From Candidatus Hydrogenedentota bacterium (GTDB taxonomy: Bacteria; Hydrogenedentota; Hydrogenedentia; Hydrogenedentales; CAILVY01): a stretch of 64,000 nt of DNA. Both the position numbers and the translations under genes were made by a program. Location: contig JAKQOG010000178.1 in NCBI GenBank assembly GCA_029565395.1, positions 124,001 to 188,000 of the forward strand. The letters are read 5' to 3'. The notes under the pieces are model-generated. The model was not told the origin of the DNA, ran no database searches, and saw only the letters and a list, made by a program, of their open reading frames with translations. This document shows, one piece after another, positions 18,184 through 26,891 of the stretch. Each line of letters starts with the position of its first letter. Positions within the stretch are counted from its first letter, which is position 1.

Positions 18184-18561
18184 ATGATTCTGTCGATGCT
18201 CTTTGTATGTTCTCAGAATAATGCATGTGATGCTGTTGAGGGCAAAATGAAATCAAAAAAGGACATGATCTTGCGGTATTGGAATCAGGTTCAGTGCCCT
18301 CAAGAGGATATTACTAATTGTTTCATTATTGATGAGCCATCATACAGCAATCTCGTCAGGGTAGGCCTTTCCAGCAAAAGCACCAAAGAGATAATGGCTG
18401 CCATTCTTTCATGTATAGGGCAACAGACGTTCCAATCTCATTTTCAGGCAACAAATTCTTTGGCACAAAGACTCGGAATCCAGGGATTTACGTTCCGTGT
18501 GACAGAACTTAATCATCCAGAAGGCTTTCCTTATCTTGTGATAGGTTTCGTGGTGGATTAA
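18184..18561 (+). CDS. Hypothetical protein
   Basis: 125 residues if the first ATG is used, preceded by AAAGGGAAAA. An internal ATG at 18247 would give about 104 residues. No transmembrane segment and no motif that I recognise. The middle reads as mixed alpha/beta (ITNCFIIDEPSYSNLVRVGL, IMAAILSCIGQQTF). Base composition looks more A/T-rich than the housekeeping genes. It ends 33 bases before the next gene, suggesting an operon. Confidence 0.5.
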   Translation: MILSMLFVCSQNNACDAVEGKMKSKKDMILRYWNQVQCPQEDITNCFIIDEPSYSNLVRVGLSSKSTKEIMAAILSCIGQQTFQSHFQATNSLAQRLGIQGFTFRVTELNHPEGFPYLVIGFVVD

Positions 18562-18594
18562 ACATGAAGAGCATATGGACAGGAGAGTGTCTGC

Positions 18595-19131
18595 ATGAAT
18601 TACGATGAAGCCACGAAGGCTCGGTTTCACAGAGCAGGCCGCGAAAACAATGTAGAACCGGCGCTTGCGCCAATGTCTGATTTCATGCGTCAACACGTAG
18701 ACAGAATGTACAGGGATAATCGTTCCAATCCGGCAATCATGGATCTGAATATATGCTTTGAGACAATGCGACGGCCCGATGTTCTGAGCGAGACAGGGCT
18801 GATCATATGGAATATATGGAACAATTCGCAGAAAGGACGCGGGGAACCGGTGCTCTGGGATTACGGCAATGTGGTTCTCTCCATCGCCTGCTGTGCCTAT
18901 GTAGATCCTGCGCAAATCAAGACGGTCTACCCGGAAAACTACGAGGTCTGGATCAACGATCTACTCGATAACATTCCGCCGGACAAGGCCATTATTGATG
19001 TAATGTTTGGTTTGGAGGGCCAGCGCATGGCAGTTCATATGTCGTTCATTGCTCCGCAAAAGCAGGGGGCAACGAAGCGCGGTTTCTGTATTCTCGCCAC
19101 AGATCTTGTGTCCCGACCGCGCCGGAGTTGA
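18595..19131 (+). CDS. Hypothetical protein
   Basis: 178 residues, with GGAGAG eight bases before the ATG. Soluble, no signal peptide. It starts with a charged helix (MNYDEATKARFHRAGRE), and the segment YGNVVLSIACCAYVDPAQIK is the most hydrophobic. No conserved catalytic pattern recognised. It lies in the same accessory run as its neighbours; its product may be an effector or immunity-type protein, but the sequence does not show it. Confidence 0.5.
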   Translation: MNYDEATKARFHRAGRENNVEPALAPMSDFMRQHVDRMYRDNRSNPAIMDLNICFETMRRPDVLSETGLIIWNIWNNSQKGRGEPVLWDYGNVVLSIACCAYVDPAQIKTVYPENYEVWINDLLDNIPPDKAIIDVMFGLEGQRMAVHMSFIAPQKQGATKRGFCILATDLVSRPRRS

Positions 19132-19294
19132 CCTCTTGACCGGGAAGAATGTGCAAACGACCAAGAAAGAGCCAGTTACGGCAAGCATCTCAAGCGTTCT
19201 ACGGCGGAGGAAAAGGTTCCTTCGGATTCACCCGGCGCAATCATTGGAATACGAAGCGGCTAACGATAGTCGCTCAGAAAGGAGAATTTGAACT

Positions 19295-20335
19295 ATGGAG
19301 TCAAGATGTTCCAACTGCGGCCATCTCTTTACAGATGTTGGCGAACTGAATGCGAACAACTTCATTGAAAGAAAGGCGCTGTTGACCGTCATGGGTATAC
19401 TAGTGATGCCAGACCTAATACATGATTTTTCAATGATTGAAAGAAACGGAAAAGCCTACTGTCCTTACTGCATTCGCGACATTTCAGATATTCAAAGGAT
19501 CGGCCGTACGGTGCCCGTGATAACGGAAGAAAGTAAGCCTCCGGAACAAGAGAAGGTATACTTTACGCGGGCCGAGGCGGAACGGTTCCCGGCTGAACCA
19601 GGTGGGCCAACATACAAGAATGCGAAAGATGGCACCCTGATGGTGTTGATTCCGGAAGGCGAGTTTCTGGCGGGGGGTACTAACAGTAATGAAGGTGGCG
19701 GGCTATTTAAAGTTCGTTTGCCGAGATATTACCTAGCGTTGCACCCAGTGACGAACGCGCAGTACAAGTTGTTTGTGGATGCGACGGGCCACCGTCCTCC
19801 GGATAAGGCAGACTTCGGAGATCCAGTGTGGCAGGGGAAGAGTTTTCCTGCGGAGAAGGCGGACCATCCGGTGGTCTGCGTGAGTTGGGAAGATGCTCAG
19901 GCATATTGTACGTGGTCTGGTCTGCGACTGCCGAGTGAACTGGAATGGGAAAAGGGTGCAAGGGGCGTGGAGGGCTGGGAATATCCCTGGGGCAATGCCT
20001 GGGACCCAAACAAATGCAGAAATGTCAGGAATAGAGGGAATGAGGCGACCTGCGGCATCTGGTCGTACCCGAAAGGGTGCAGTCCTTGGGGCTGTTATCA
20101 AATGGCAGGCAATGTCTGGGAATGGTGCGCGGACTGGTCTCACTCAGAAGCGTACGGGAGGTACAAGAAAGGCGATTTGACGCCGCCGTCGAGTGGCACT
20201 TGGCGGGTGTTGCGGGGCGGTTCGTGGTGCATCGACTCTACGGACTACTTCCGGTGTGCGTACCGCGACGACTACCGCGGCCCTACGTTTCGCCACTACG
20301 CCTACGGCTTTCGTTGTGTCAGGACTTTTTTATGA
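19295..20335 (+). CDS. Formylglycine-enzyme-fold (SUMF1-like) protein with N-terminal zinc ribbon and probable variable C-terminus
   Basis: 346 residues; AAAGGAG lies nine bases before the ATG. The N-terminal 70 residues contain CSNC and CPYC, a likely zinc ribbon. From about residue 110 the FGE/SUMF1 fold is clear: [86 protein letters not shown] and YGFRC. The two redox cysteines of true formylglycine-generating enzyme near RGGS are not conserved, so sulfatase maturation is unlikely. Proteins of this fold serve as ligand-binding, C-type-lectin-like scaffolds and are known targets of diversity-generating retroelements. The last 38 codons have the look of such a variable repeat (separate entry). 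Confidence 0.85.
   Translation: MESRCSNCGHLFTDVGELNANNFIERKALLTVMGILVMPDLIHDFSMIERNGKAYCPYCIRDISDIQRIGRTVPVITEESKPPEQEKVYFTRAEAERFPAEPGGPTYKNAKDGTLMVLIPEGEFLAGGTNSNEGGGLFKVRLPRYYLALHPVTNAQYKLFVDATGHRPPDKADFGDPVWQGKSFPAEKADHPVVCVSWEDAQAYCTWSGLRLPSELEWEKGARGVEGWEYPWGNAWDPNKCRNVRNRGNEATCGIWSYPKGCSPWGCYQMAGNVWEWCADWSHSEAYGRYKKGDLTPPSSGTWRVLRGGSWCIDSTDYFRCAYRDDYRGPTFRHYAYGFRCVRTFL
20222..20335 (+). repeat. Candidate diversity-generating retroelement variable repeat
   Basis: Codons after RGGSW are strikingly rich in NNC triplets: tgc, atc, gac, gac, tac, tac, gac, gac, tac, ggc, cac, tac, gcc, tac. Each can be reached from AAC by changing only adenines. The invariant scaffold (FRCAYR, P, GFRC) keeps non-adenine bases. 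That is the codon-level footprint of adenine mutagenesis on an Asn-rich template, as in known retroelement targets of this fold. Shortly downstream (20370-20390) an imperfect hairpin with arms ACCGC/GCGGT follows, reminiscent of the hairpin after retrohoming sites. No template repeat, avd gene or reverse transcriptase is in the window. Confidence 0.5.
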
Positions 20336-20587
20336 TTACCCTTTGTTCTTTATCTCTTTTACCCTTTGTACCGCGAGCAAAGCGAGCGGTCGAATATGAA
20401 CTGTACTGCTACATCTTAATTTGCCCCAGCAACTGTCGAAAGATGGGGGTAAGCTCAGGTATCCGAATCTGGGATTGAGTCCCGATATCTGGAAGGATGT
20501 TCGATATAGAAGATAATGGCGGTTGTGCATTACCTTTTATACTATGGACCGTTTTGCCTTGGCGTTTAGAGAAAGGAAACACAACAC

Positions 20588-21004
20588 ATGAATTGGCTTA
20601 AACGACTTTTCAGCAAACAAGTTCCTTCTGATGCCGGGAGTGTGTCCCGATCGCTTTCCGGTAAGCGTGTCGCTCTGGCGGTGGTCGACAATCCAAAAGG
20701 GTCGATTATCATGGACATGTCTGGCGGAGATACAGGGGGCGCCGGGGGAGTCACTCCCAAAATGATTCACGATTTCATTAAGCAAGATTTGAGCCGATAC
20801 CCTCATCTGCGGGCGAAAGCCGCTGCTATCCAGGAAATTGTCATTCTTTCCGATGAACATGTCTCCTCGGGCAACTACGCTCAAGACATGACACAATGCT
20901 ACTTGAAGCACATGCGTTCCGGGGGGTGGGCGGAACCGGAAAGTCTGCACATTTTTGAGATACTTCTCGCTGATGTCACAGTGTATATTGCATACGCGAC
21001 ATAA
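20588..21004 (+). CDS. Hypothetical protein
   Basis: 138 residues. AAAGGAAA precedes the ATG. It starts with a basic amphipathic stretch (MNWLKRLFSKQ), then a beta-rich GKRVALAVVDNP and a Gly-rich loop MSGGDTGGAGG. The C-terminal half is mixed, with EIVILSDEHVSSGNYAQD and a final VTVYIAYAT strand. Family unknown; a small alpha/beta domain is plausible. It is 44 bases upstream of the ankyrin gene and probably co-transcribed. Confidence 0.5.
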   Translation: MNWLKRLFSKQVPSDAGSVSRSLSGKRVALAVVDNPKGSIIMDMSGGDTGGAGGVTPKMIHDFIKQDLSRYPHLRAKAAAIQEIVILSDEHVSSGNYAQDMTQCYLKHMRSGGWAEPESLHIFEILLADVTVYIAYAT

Positions 21005-21048
21005 CATGACTGCCGCGAACAAGAAAAAAATAGGGAAGGAAACAACTC

Positions 21049-21810
21049 ATGATTGGAACATACTGGACTTCAGTGCATGATATGGCATCAAGAGCGATGG
21101 CGCACGGCGCTCAGTTATTTTTACCTGGGAAAGAAAGCATCAATGCTACGAATACGAACGGCTTCTGTCTATTGCATTTCGCTGCCATGCTTGGCTCTAC
21201 GGCAGGGGTAGAGGCATTATGCTCTGCTGGTGCGGACATAGAGATTCGCGAATCCAGTGGATTCACTCCTTTAGGACTTGCTGTTGTGAAAGATCATGGG
21301 GAGGCTGTCAAGTGTTTGCTCGCCCGAAAAGCTGATGCCAATGCCTATCTTGAAGGCAGCTCGATTTTGTTGCTTGCGCTGTCGGGATCTCCCCCCGATG
21401 AAGATATTGTCTGTGCACTGGTCAAGGCTGGGGCAAACGTCAACCATTGTGGCAAAGACCGGCGATCCCCTATTCATTTAGCGGCGGGGAAAGGCTTGTT
21501 GGAAGCTGCAAAAGAAATGATTGCCCATGGAGCAAATACAGGAGCATTGGATGATGGGGGGCGGACCCCATTGGATGTTGCGAGCAACTTCTGTCCCCCG
21601 TCAAAGCGCACGGATATGATGCGCATTTTACAGGGCCATAACGAGGGCAATACGATTCCACGATATACAGAAGAGCAGCATCGTTCATCCGCACAAGTTT
21701 GCTCTTCGTGCGGGAAGCCCGATCCTCAGGGCATGTATCAGCTTGCAAATAATGGGATGCGTCTATGCCGGTCTTGTTCAAATAGAAGAGGTCCCCTGAT
21801 GGATTTATGA
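21049..21810 (+). CDS. Ankyrin-repeat protein with C-terminal zinc ribbon
   Basis: 253 residues. Four to five ankyrin repeats cover about residues 30-190, with consensus elements NGFCLLHFAAMLGSTAGVEALCSAGADI, GFTPLGLAVVKDHGEAVKCLL and RSPIHLAAGKGLLEAAKEMI (each read as separate repeats). After a short linker, CSSC and CRSC (about 217-246) form a probable zinc ribbon. No signal peptide. Ankyrin arrays mediate protein-protein contact; the partner is unknown. The Cys-pair ribbon recalls the ones in the proteins at 17644 and 19295. The ATG follows GGAAGGAAA. Confidence 0.75.
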   Translation: MIGTYWTSVHDMASRAMAHGAQLFLPGKESINATNTNGFCLLHFAAMLGSTAGVEALCSAGADIEIRESSGFTPLGLAVVKDHGEAVKCLLARKADANAYLEGSSILLLALSGSPPDEDIVCALVKAGANVNHCGKDRRSPIHLAAGKGLLEAAKEMIAHGANTGALDDGGRTPLDVASNFCPPSKRTDMMRILQGHNEGNTIPRYTEEQHRSSAQVCSSCGKPDPQGMYQLANNGMRLCRSCSNRRGPLMDL

Positions 21811-22051
21811 GAAGAAAGCAGTTTGTACGCCTGAATCAGAAATAGAAGGATTTTCTTTCGGCAGACTATAGTTGTCCTGTACCTGAGAAGCATAGAAGAG
21901 GTTTTCAAACGGCGGTCCTTCACTGCGAGGTCAATGAAGATAGTTATCTTTCATTGCATGCCTATTCGCATATTCTTTATAATTATGTTCCCCGAATGGC
22001 TAAGTGGCTGTGATGTCGGGTTTTGGATGCGCTTAGAGGAGAAACTCGTTA

Positions 22052-22999
22052 ATGGAAAACATTCTCATTATCGGATCGGGACCGGCCGGGTGTACGGCGG
22101 CATTGTATACGGCGCGGGCGAATTTGAACCCGTTGTGTCTGGAGGGCGAACCCAGCAAGGACATCTTGCCGGGGGGACAACTCATGACCACGACCGAGGT
22201 GGAGAATTTTCCAGGATATCCGGAGGGGGTAAGCGGTCCGCAGCTCATGGAGGATTTTAAAAAGCAGGCGGAGCGGTTTGGGGCGCGGTTTGAATATAAA
22301 ACGGCCACGAAGGTGGATTTTACCGGATGGCCTTTCAAGGTATGGTCAAATGAGGAATTATTTGAGGCGAAGGCCGTGATTATTTCGACCGGAGCCACGG
22401 CCCGTTACCTGGGCATTGAAGGCGAGGAGCACTTTTTAAACCGAGGGGTGTCGGCCTGTGCGACGTGTGACGGGGCATTGCCTCGGTTCCGGGGGAAGCC
22501 GGTGGTGGTGGTAGGCGGCGGAGACACGGCGATGGAGGAAGCGCTCTTTCTGACGAATTTCGCGGGGGTGGTCCATGTGGTGCACCGGCGGGATAAGTTC
22601 CGGGCCAGCAAGATCATGGGGGATCGGGTGGTAAATCATCCGAAAGTGAAAGTGGAATGGAATTCGGTGGTGAAGGAGGTTCTGGGCAATGACAAGGACG
22701 GGGTAACCGGGGCGGTTTTGAAGGATGTTCACACCGGCGCGGAGCGGGAGATCGCATGCACGGGGTATTTTGCGGCAATTGGGCATCAACCCAATACCGA
22801 TCTTTTCAAAGGCGTTCTGCACATGAATGATACAGGGTATTTAATTACCCGTCCGGACAGCACCTACACCAATATCGATGGCGTGTTTGCTTGTGGCGAT
22901 GTGCGCGACCCCCAATACCGGCAAGCCATCACCGCCGCGGGTAATGGCTGCATGGCTGCACTGGATGCGATTCGTTGGTTGGAATCGCGGGAAATGTAG
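22052..22999 (+). CDS. trxB: Thioredoxin reductase
   Basis: 315 residues, typical length. The FAD-binding Rossmann motif GSGPAGCTAALYTARA is near residue 8, ATARYLGIEGE and the redox centre CATC are at 136-139, and the NADPH motif VVVGGGDTAMEEALFL follows near 152. The C-terminal FAD motif TNIDGVFACGDVRDPQYRQA closes it. It transfers electrons from NADPH to thioredoxin in the cytoplasm. GAGGAG precedes the ATG. The 240-base gap upstream holds no gene that I can see. Confidence 0.96.
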   Translation: MENILIIGSGPAGCTAALYTARANLNPLCLEGEPSKDILPGGQLMTTTEVENFPGYPEGVSGPQLMEDFKKQAERFGARFEYKTATKVDFTGWPFKVWSNEELFEAKAVIISTGATARYLGIEGEEHFLNRGVSACATCDGALPRFRGKPVVVVGGGDTAMEEALFLTNFAGVVHVVHRRDKFRASKIMGDRVVNHPKVKVEWNSVVKEVLGNDKDGVTGAVLKDVHTGAEREIACTGYFAAIGHQPNTDLFKGVLHMNDTGYLITRPDSTYTNIDGVFACGDVRDPQYRQAITAAGNGCMAALDAIRWLESREM

Positions 23000-23002
23000 G
23001 GG

Positions 23003-23143
23003 TTATCCGCCGAAGCTATCGGTCAGGAATTTTATCATTTGCTCAATGAAACTGACGAATTGCGAGAAGATACCAATGATTTGCTGTATTACATACAAAA
23101 TGGCATCCACGCTCTCTGCCAAGGCTGGCCGGGTTTTTTGCAT
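23003..23143 (-). CDS. 46-residue hydrophobic small protein
   Basis: An ATG at 23143 preceded by AAAGGAGAGGG with good spacing opens a 46-codon frame ending four bases after trxB on the opposite strand. The product, MQKTRPALAESVDA followed by about 25 mostly hydrophobic residues (ILYVIQQIIGIFSQFVSF) and a short acidic/Gly tail, looks like a single amphipathic or transmembrane helix. No homology recognised. The strong ribosome site is the main argument that it is real. Confidence 0.45.
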   Translation of the reverse strand: MQKTRPALAESVDAILYVIQQIIGIFSQFVSFIEQMIKFLTDSFGG

Positions 23144-23286
23144 GACTTCCCTCTCCTTTATTTCGCCAATTTTCCACACAGGAACATACATTGCTGGGTT
23201 CTTTCCAGCCAAAACATGCGCTTAGTATACCAGGATTTAAGAAAAAAAACACCCTTTTTATCTTGAGAAGGAATTTGTAACAAGTT

Positions 23287-23886
23287 ATGGGCAAACATGT
23301 GGTCCGTTTCAAATGTCATCATTGCGGCCATTGCTGCAAAGATGTGGTATGCCTCCCCACCCCCGGGGATGTAGTGCGGATTGTCCGGGCCACCGGGCTT
23401 GATCCACACATGTTTTTGGAATTCATTACCGGGGACGAAGTGGATGAAGTGCCGAAAAACGACCCTGCTTGGCTAAAGGTGAACGGAAAGAGGTACCTGA
23501 TGGCGCTTCGGCGCGGGAGAACGGGCTGTTTTTTCCGGGAGCCCCGGACCAAGAATTGCCGGATTTATAAGGCGCGCCCGCTTCTCTGCCAGCTATATCC
23601 CTGCCGGTTGCATCAGAGCCGGGATGGCGCCTACAAGCGGTTTTCCCTTCATAACGACGTGGGCTGTCCGCGTCATCGGGATGGTGAAATCAAGGCGGAT
23701 CCCCTGTATAAGTTATATCAAGAAGACCTGACGCACCAGAGGGATTATCATGACTTGGTGACCTATTTTAACCGTCAGAAATCCCCGGACAAAACCCCGG
23801 AGGACTTCATAAAAACCTTTATCACTATTGTACGTTCCCCGCATCGGGAAAAAGACCGTGTTGTTGTTAAAAACTCGATCCCATAG
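23287..23886 (+). CDS. YkgJ-family cysteine-cluster protein
   Basis: 199 residues. The N-terminal CHHCGHCCKD motif, then PTPGDVVRIVRATG, and further Cys in GCFF, NCRIYKARPLLCQLYPCR and GCPR match the YkgJ family, whose conserved Cys are predicted to bind zinc or an iron-sulfur cluster. The function is unknown. The last 60 residues are polar and variable. GAAGGAA lies upstream of the ATG. No obvious functional link with neighbours. Confidence 0.85.
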   Translation: MGKHVVRFKCHHCGHCCKDVVCLPTPGDVVRIVRATGLDPHMFLEFITGDEVDEVPKNDPAWLKVNGKRYLMALRRGRTGCFFREPRTKNCRIYKARPLLCQLYPCRLHQSRDGAYKRFSLHNDVGCPRHRDGEIKADPLYKLYQEDLTHQRDYHDLVTYFNRQKSPDKTPEDFIKTFITIVRSPHREKDRVVVKNSIP

Positions 23887-24020
23887 GAGATCTCAGTTAT
23901 GAATGACAGCATCCTGTAGCTTCTGGATCCGGAACTTTTTCTGTGGCCATGGGGATTATACCCTTGAAGGGACAAATTGAAATTGTCAGTTTTAGCACTA
24001 TGGAAGGAGCGGTATTTTGA

Positions 24021-24050
24021 TTGACTTGCCGCAAAAGGGCATGCTATAGT
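24021..24050 (+). promoter_or_regulatory. Sigma-70 promoter upstream of the M23 peptidase gene
   Basis: TTGACT (24021-24026), an 18-base spacer and TATAGT (24045-24050) lie about 135 bases before the ATG at 24185. It is a good match and the only candidate in the 298-base gap 23887-24184. Confidence 0.55.
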
Positions 24051-24184
24051 GCCGGAGCGGGAGGAAAGGCGCTAGTAAAATCCTCCCCAAAGCAATGTAA
24101 TAGTGGCATGGTAGGGCGTTGTTTTGACAGTCAGCGCAGTCCCATATTCCGGCGGCTCTTTGTAACAGAAGAGGCACAAATTAT

Positions 24185-25186
24185 ATGAAGAAATGGACGG
24201 TGATGCTGATTCCGCAGGATCGCGCGGGAACGCATACCCTTACACTTACCAATCTTCATTTTGGCGTTTTAATCAGTTTTTTGGTGTGTCTGACCTTTTG
24301 CGCCGCCTTTTTTTATGCCCGCCATCAAAGTGTGTCCCTGCGGCTGGAAGAGTTGCGGGAAGCTAATCGGGCCCTGGAACTCGAATATGCACGCCGGATG
24401 CAATTGACCCCCCCTCCAGGATTGAGTGAGGAGCAAGTGCGGGAAGTGGAAAGCCGGTTGCGCGCGGAATATGAGGCGAATCTGGCGGCGATTAATGCAA
24501 AATTGAGCGAATTATTTGCAATCGAGAGCAAAGCGCGGGATATTACCGGGTTGGCGCCCCGGACCAAAAAGAACGTCCCGGTGCGGGCGGATGGCGGCGG
24601 CAAGGGCGGTCCCTCGAATGTTCCTGAGGTGTTGGCTTCCAGCCGTATGGATGAACGGCTGCGCCCGCCGCAGGTGATCTATGGGATGTCCAGCCCCTCC
24701 GCGGACCTGATTCTTCAGGAGATCCTGGTGCGCACACAGAGTTTTAAAGATCTCCTCAATGACATGCAGGCCAGCATAGACCGGATCGAACGGGTGCCTT
24801 CGGGATGGCCGTTGGCGCGCGGCATGGGCCGGATCTCTTCTGACTTTGGCTATCGGCGCGACCCGATCAATTTCCGGGTGACCCGCCATACGGGAACCGA
24901 CATTTCCGCCCCGGTGGGCACCAAAGTGCGCGCCACCGCCAAAGGTGTGGTGCGCTTCGCGGCGCGCGATGGAGAATGGGGGAATGTGGTTCGTATCAAG
25001 CATGATGGCGGCTATGAAACGGGGTATGCCCACCTTTCACGAATATCTGTGCGTCCTGGACAAACCGTGGGCCGGAATGACATTATTGGGGCCGTTGGAA
25101 CGACAGGACGGACCACGGGTCCACACCTGCATTTTGAAGTTCACGTCAACGGGGTCCCGAAGGATCCGGAAAAATATTTGGATTAA
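24185..25186 (+). CDS. M23 family peptidoglycan endopeptidase
   Basis: 333 residues. A cytoplasmic tip is followed by one transmembrane helix at about residues 21-42, then a coiled coil (about 45-115). The C-terminal LytM/M23 domain runs about 210-330. Metal ligands are visible: H235 and D239 in HTGTDIS and H316 in HLHFEV; H314 is the catalytic His. GYAHLS and GRTTGPHLHF are family signatures. It should cleave peptide cross-links in the periplasm or work as a regulator of that. The bactofilin gene starts two bases after its stop; M23-bactofilin pairs are known in cell-shape control. Confidence 0.93.
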   Translation: MKKWTVMLIPQDRAGTHTLTLTNLHFGVLISFLVCLTFCAAFFYARHQSVSLRLEELREANRALELEYARRMQLTPPPGLSEEQVREVESRLRAEYEANLAAINAKLSELFAIESKARDITGLAPRTKKNVPVRADGGGKGGPSNVPEVLASSRMDERLRPPQVIYGMSSPSADLILQEILVRTQSFKDLLNDMQASIDRIERVPSGWPLARGMGRISSDFGYRRDPINFRVTRHTGTDISAPVGTKVRATAKGVVRFAARDGEWGNVVRIKHDGGYETGYAHLSRISVRPGQTVGRNDIIGAVGTTGRTTGPHLHFEVHVNGVPKDPEKYLD

Positions 25187-25188
25187 CC

Positions 25189-25590
25189 ATGCTCGACACA
25201 CGCAAAGCCAAACCCTATAACGAAGCGAAAATTGTAAGCATCATCGGCCCGGGAACCATGGTTCAGGGTGAAATCAACTCGAAAGGCACTATCCGTATTG
25301 AAGGCGCGGTCGCCGGGCGCGTGCAATGCGAAGACAGCATCGTCGTTCAAGAGACGGGCAAAGTCAAAGGCGATTTGATGGCGGCCCAGGTAATTGTCAG
25401 TGGCGAGGTAAATGGCAATATCTTTGCGCAGGAACGGCTTGAGATCACATCCACCGGCAAGGTTATTGGCGATATTTGCGCGCCGCGGGTGAGCTTTACC
25501 GGCGAGTTATTCGAGGGCAAGTGCACCATGAAAGCGCCGGGTCAGGCGGGTGGGCCCGCCACAACGTCCGCGGCGCCACAACCCGCATAA
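25189..25590 (+). CDS. Bactofilin
   Basis: 133 residues. The polymer-forming DUF583 core (about 15-110) shows the short right-handed beta-helix pattern: GPGTMVQGEINSKGTIRIEG, V.GRVQCEDSIVVQETGKVK, GEVNGNIFAQERLEITSTGK, VIGDICAPRVSFTGE (each a separate rung). The ends are short and disordered, with a Pro/Ala tail. Bactofilins assemble without nucleotide into cytoskeletal filaments and often scaffold peptidoglycan hydrolases, which fits the M23 gene immediately upstream. Confidence 0.92.
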   Translation: MLDTRKAKPYNEAKIVSIIGPGTMVQGEINSKGTIRIEGAVAGRVQCEDSIVVQETGKVKGDLMAAQVIVSGEVNGNIFAQERLEITSTGKVIGDICAPRVSFTGELFEGKCTMKAPGQAGGPATTSAAPQPA

Positions 25591-25716
25591 CCCGGATTGT
25601 TCACAGGATACGCACGCACGCGTGATCAGGGGTTGGTGAGATATGTGGTGAATACACACGATGAGAATTGAGTTCTGAGATTCACAAAGGGGCAGCAAGG
25701 GTATGATGTTTTCATA

Positions 25717-26868
25717 ATGGTTTCAAACACGCAAGACGTAAAGAGGCATTGCCCTTCCCCTTGTATTCAGACGCCCTTCCCGGTTTCAGAGCGGCCCAAG
25801 GTGCTGGTAGGGATGAGCGGCGGCGTGGACAGTGCTGTGGCGGCGGCGATCCTGACGGAACAGGGCTATGACTGTGTGGGCATAACGCTGCGTTTGGTGC
25901 CGGAACCTCCCGGCAAGCCGGTGTTTGAACCCTGCTGCGGATTGGAAGCGGCGCAAGAAGCGGGCCGGGTTTGTGAATCCCTCGGCATCCCCCATCAGGT
26001 GGTATATGCCGTCGACCGCTTTGCCGAAGCGATTATCGATCCGTTTGTGACGGAATATGCGCGTGCGCGAACCCCGAACCCCTGTGTCGTATGCAATCGG
26101 AAAATTAAGTTTGCCGTGTTGCTGGAGCAAGCAGAAAAGCTGGGCGCGGCATACGTTGCCACAGGCCATTTCACCCGGCTGGAAACACGCGAAGGACGCG
26201 CCGTGCTGCGCCGGGCCGGATACCGCGACAAAGACCAGAGCTACATGCTGGCCGCACTAACGCCGGAACAACTGGCGCGGTGTTTGTTTCCATTGGGCGG
26301 AATGACGAAGGAGGCGGTCCGCGCCTACGCGCAGGCCAAAGGATTGAAGGTAGCCGCGCGGCCTGAAAGCCAGGAAATTTGTTTCATCCCAAGCAACGAC
26401 TATGGCGCTTTCATCGATGAACGTATGGGTGATTCCGCGCCAGGACCGATTTTGTCCACAGAGGGGAAACCGTTGGGCGAACACAAAGGCTTGATCCACT
26501 ACACGGTGGGACAGCGCCGGGGTTTGGGCATTGCGGCGCCAAGACCCTTGTATGTGGTGCGCCTGGATCGTGACCGCAACGCATTGATTGTTGGATTCGA
26601 AGAAGAAACCTTCTGTGAACGCTTCACGACCAGTGAACTTCATTGGAGCGGCTGTGATCCGCAAACAGAACCCCTGGAATGCCACGTTCAAATTCGCGCA
26701 CGGCACACCGCCTCGCCATGCCTTCTAACGCCCACATCCGCCGGGGCAGAAGTTCACCTGCCCGAGTCTCAACGCTCGGTAACACCGGGCCAGTGGGCCG
26801 TATTCTATGATGCCGATGACTACGTGCTGGCGGCAGGCATCATCGATGAGTTTAGCTCCATTAAGTAG
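25717..26868 (+). CDS. mnmA: tRNA-specific 2-thiouridylase MnmA
   Basis: 383 residues. The PP-loop ATP pyrophosphatase signature VGMSGGVDSAVAAAIL begins near residue 32. The catalytic cysteines appear in NPCVVCNRKIKF (about residue 127) and ESQEICFIP (about 224). KDQSYMLAAL and HYTVGQRRGLGI are further MnmA motifs. The enzyme puts sulfur on U34 of Lys, Glu and Gln tRNAs. The first 29 residues precede normal family starts and no ribosome site is evident at 25717, so the true start may be a little downstream. It is convergent with the sulfatase gene. Confidence 0.93.
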   Translation: MVSNTQDVKRHCPSPCIQTPFPVSERPKVLVGMSGGVDSAVAAAILTEQGYDCVGITLRLVPEPPGKPVFEPCCGLEAAQEAGRVCESLGIPHQVVYAVDRFAEAIIDPFVTEYARARTPNPCVVCNRKIKFAVLLEQAEKLGAAYVATGHFTRLETREGRAVLRRAGYRDKDQSYMLAALTPEQLARCLFPLGGMTKEAVRAYAQAKGLKVAARPESQEICFIPSNDYGAFIDERMGDSAPGPILSTEGKPLGEHKGLIHYTVGQRRGLGIAAPRPLYVVRLDRDRNALIVGFEEETFCERFTTSELHWSGCDPQTEPLECHVQIRARHTASPCLLTPTSAGAEVHLPESQRSVTPGQWAVFYDADDYVLAAGIIDEFSSIK

Positions 26869-26870
26869 CT

Positions 26871-26888
26871 CTCATTTCCAAATGGGAG
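26871..26888. terminator. Short palindrome between mnmA and the sulfatase gene
   Basis: CTCATTTCCAAATGGGAG (26871-26888) can form a short hairpin between the convergent stops of mnmA and the sulfatase gene, followed on the plus strand by a T-rich stretch. A related palindrome occurs at about 28488-28505 on the other side of the sulfatase gene. Confidence 0.35.
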
Positions 26889-26891
26889 TTC

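Noticed and set aside
19295-20335. True formylglycine-generating enzyme activating the nearby sulfatase
   Set aside because: The two catalytic Cys expected just after RGGS are not at the right positions; the fold alone does not support the activity.
21987-22035. CCGAATGGCTAAGTGGCTGTGATG, resembling a tRNA D-arm
   Set aside because: No complete cloverleaf; the sequence runs directly into the trxB ribosome site.
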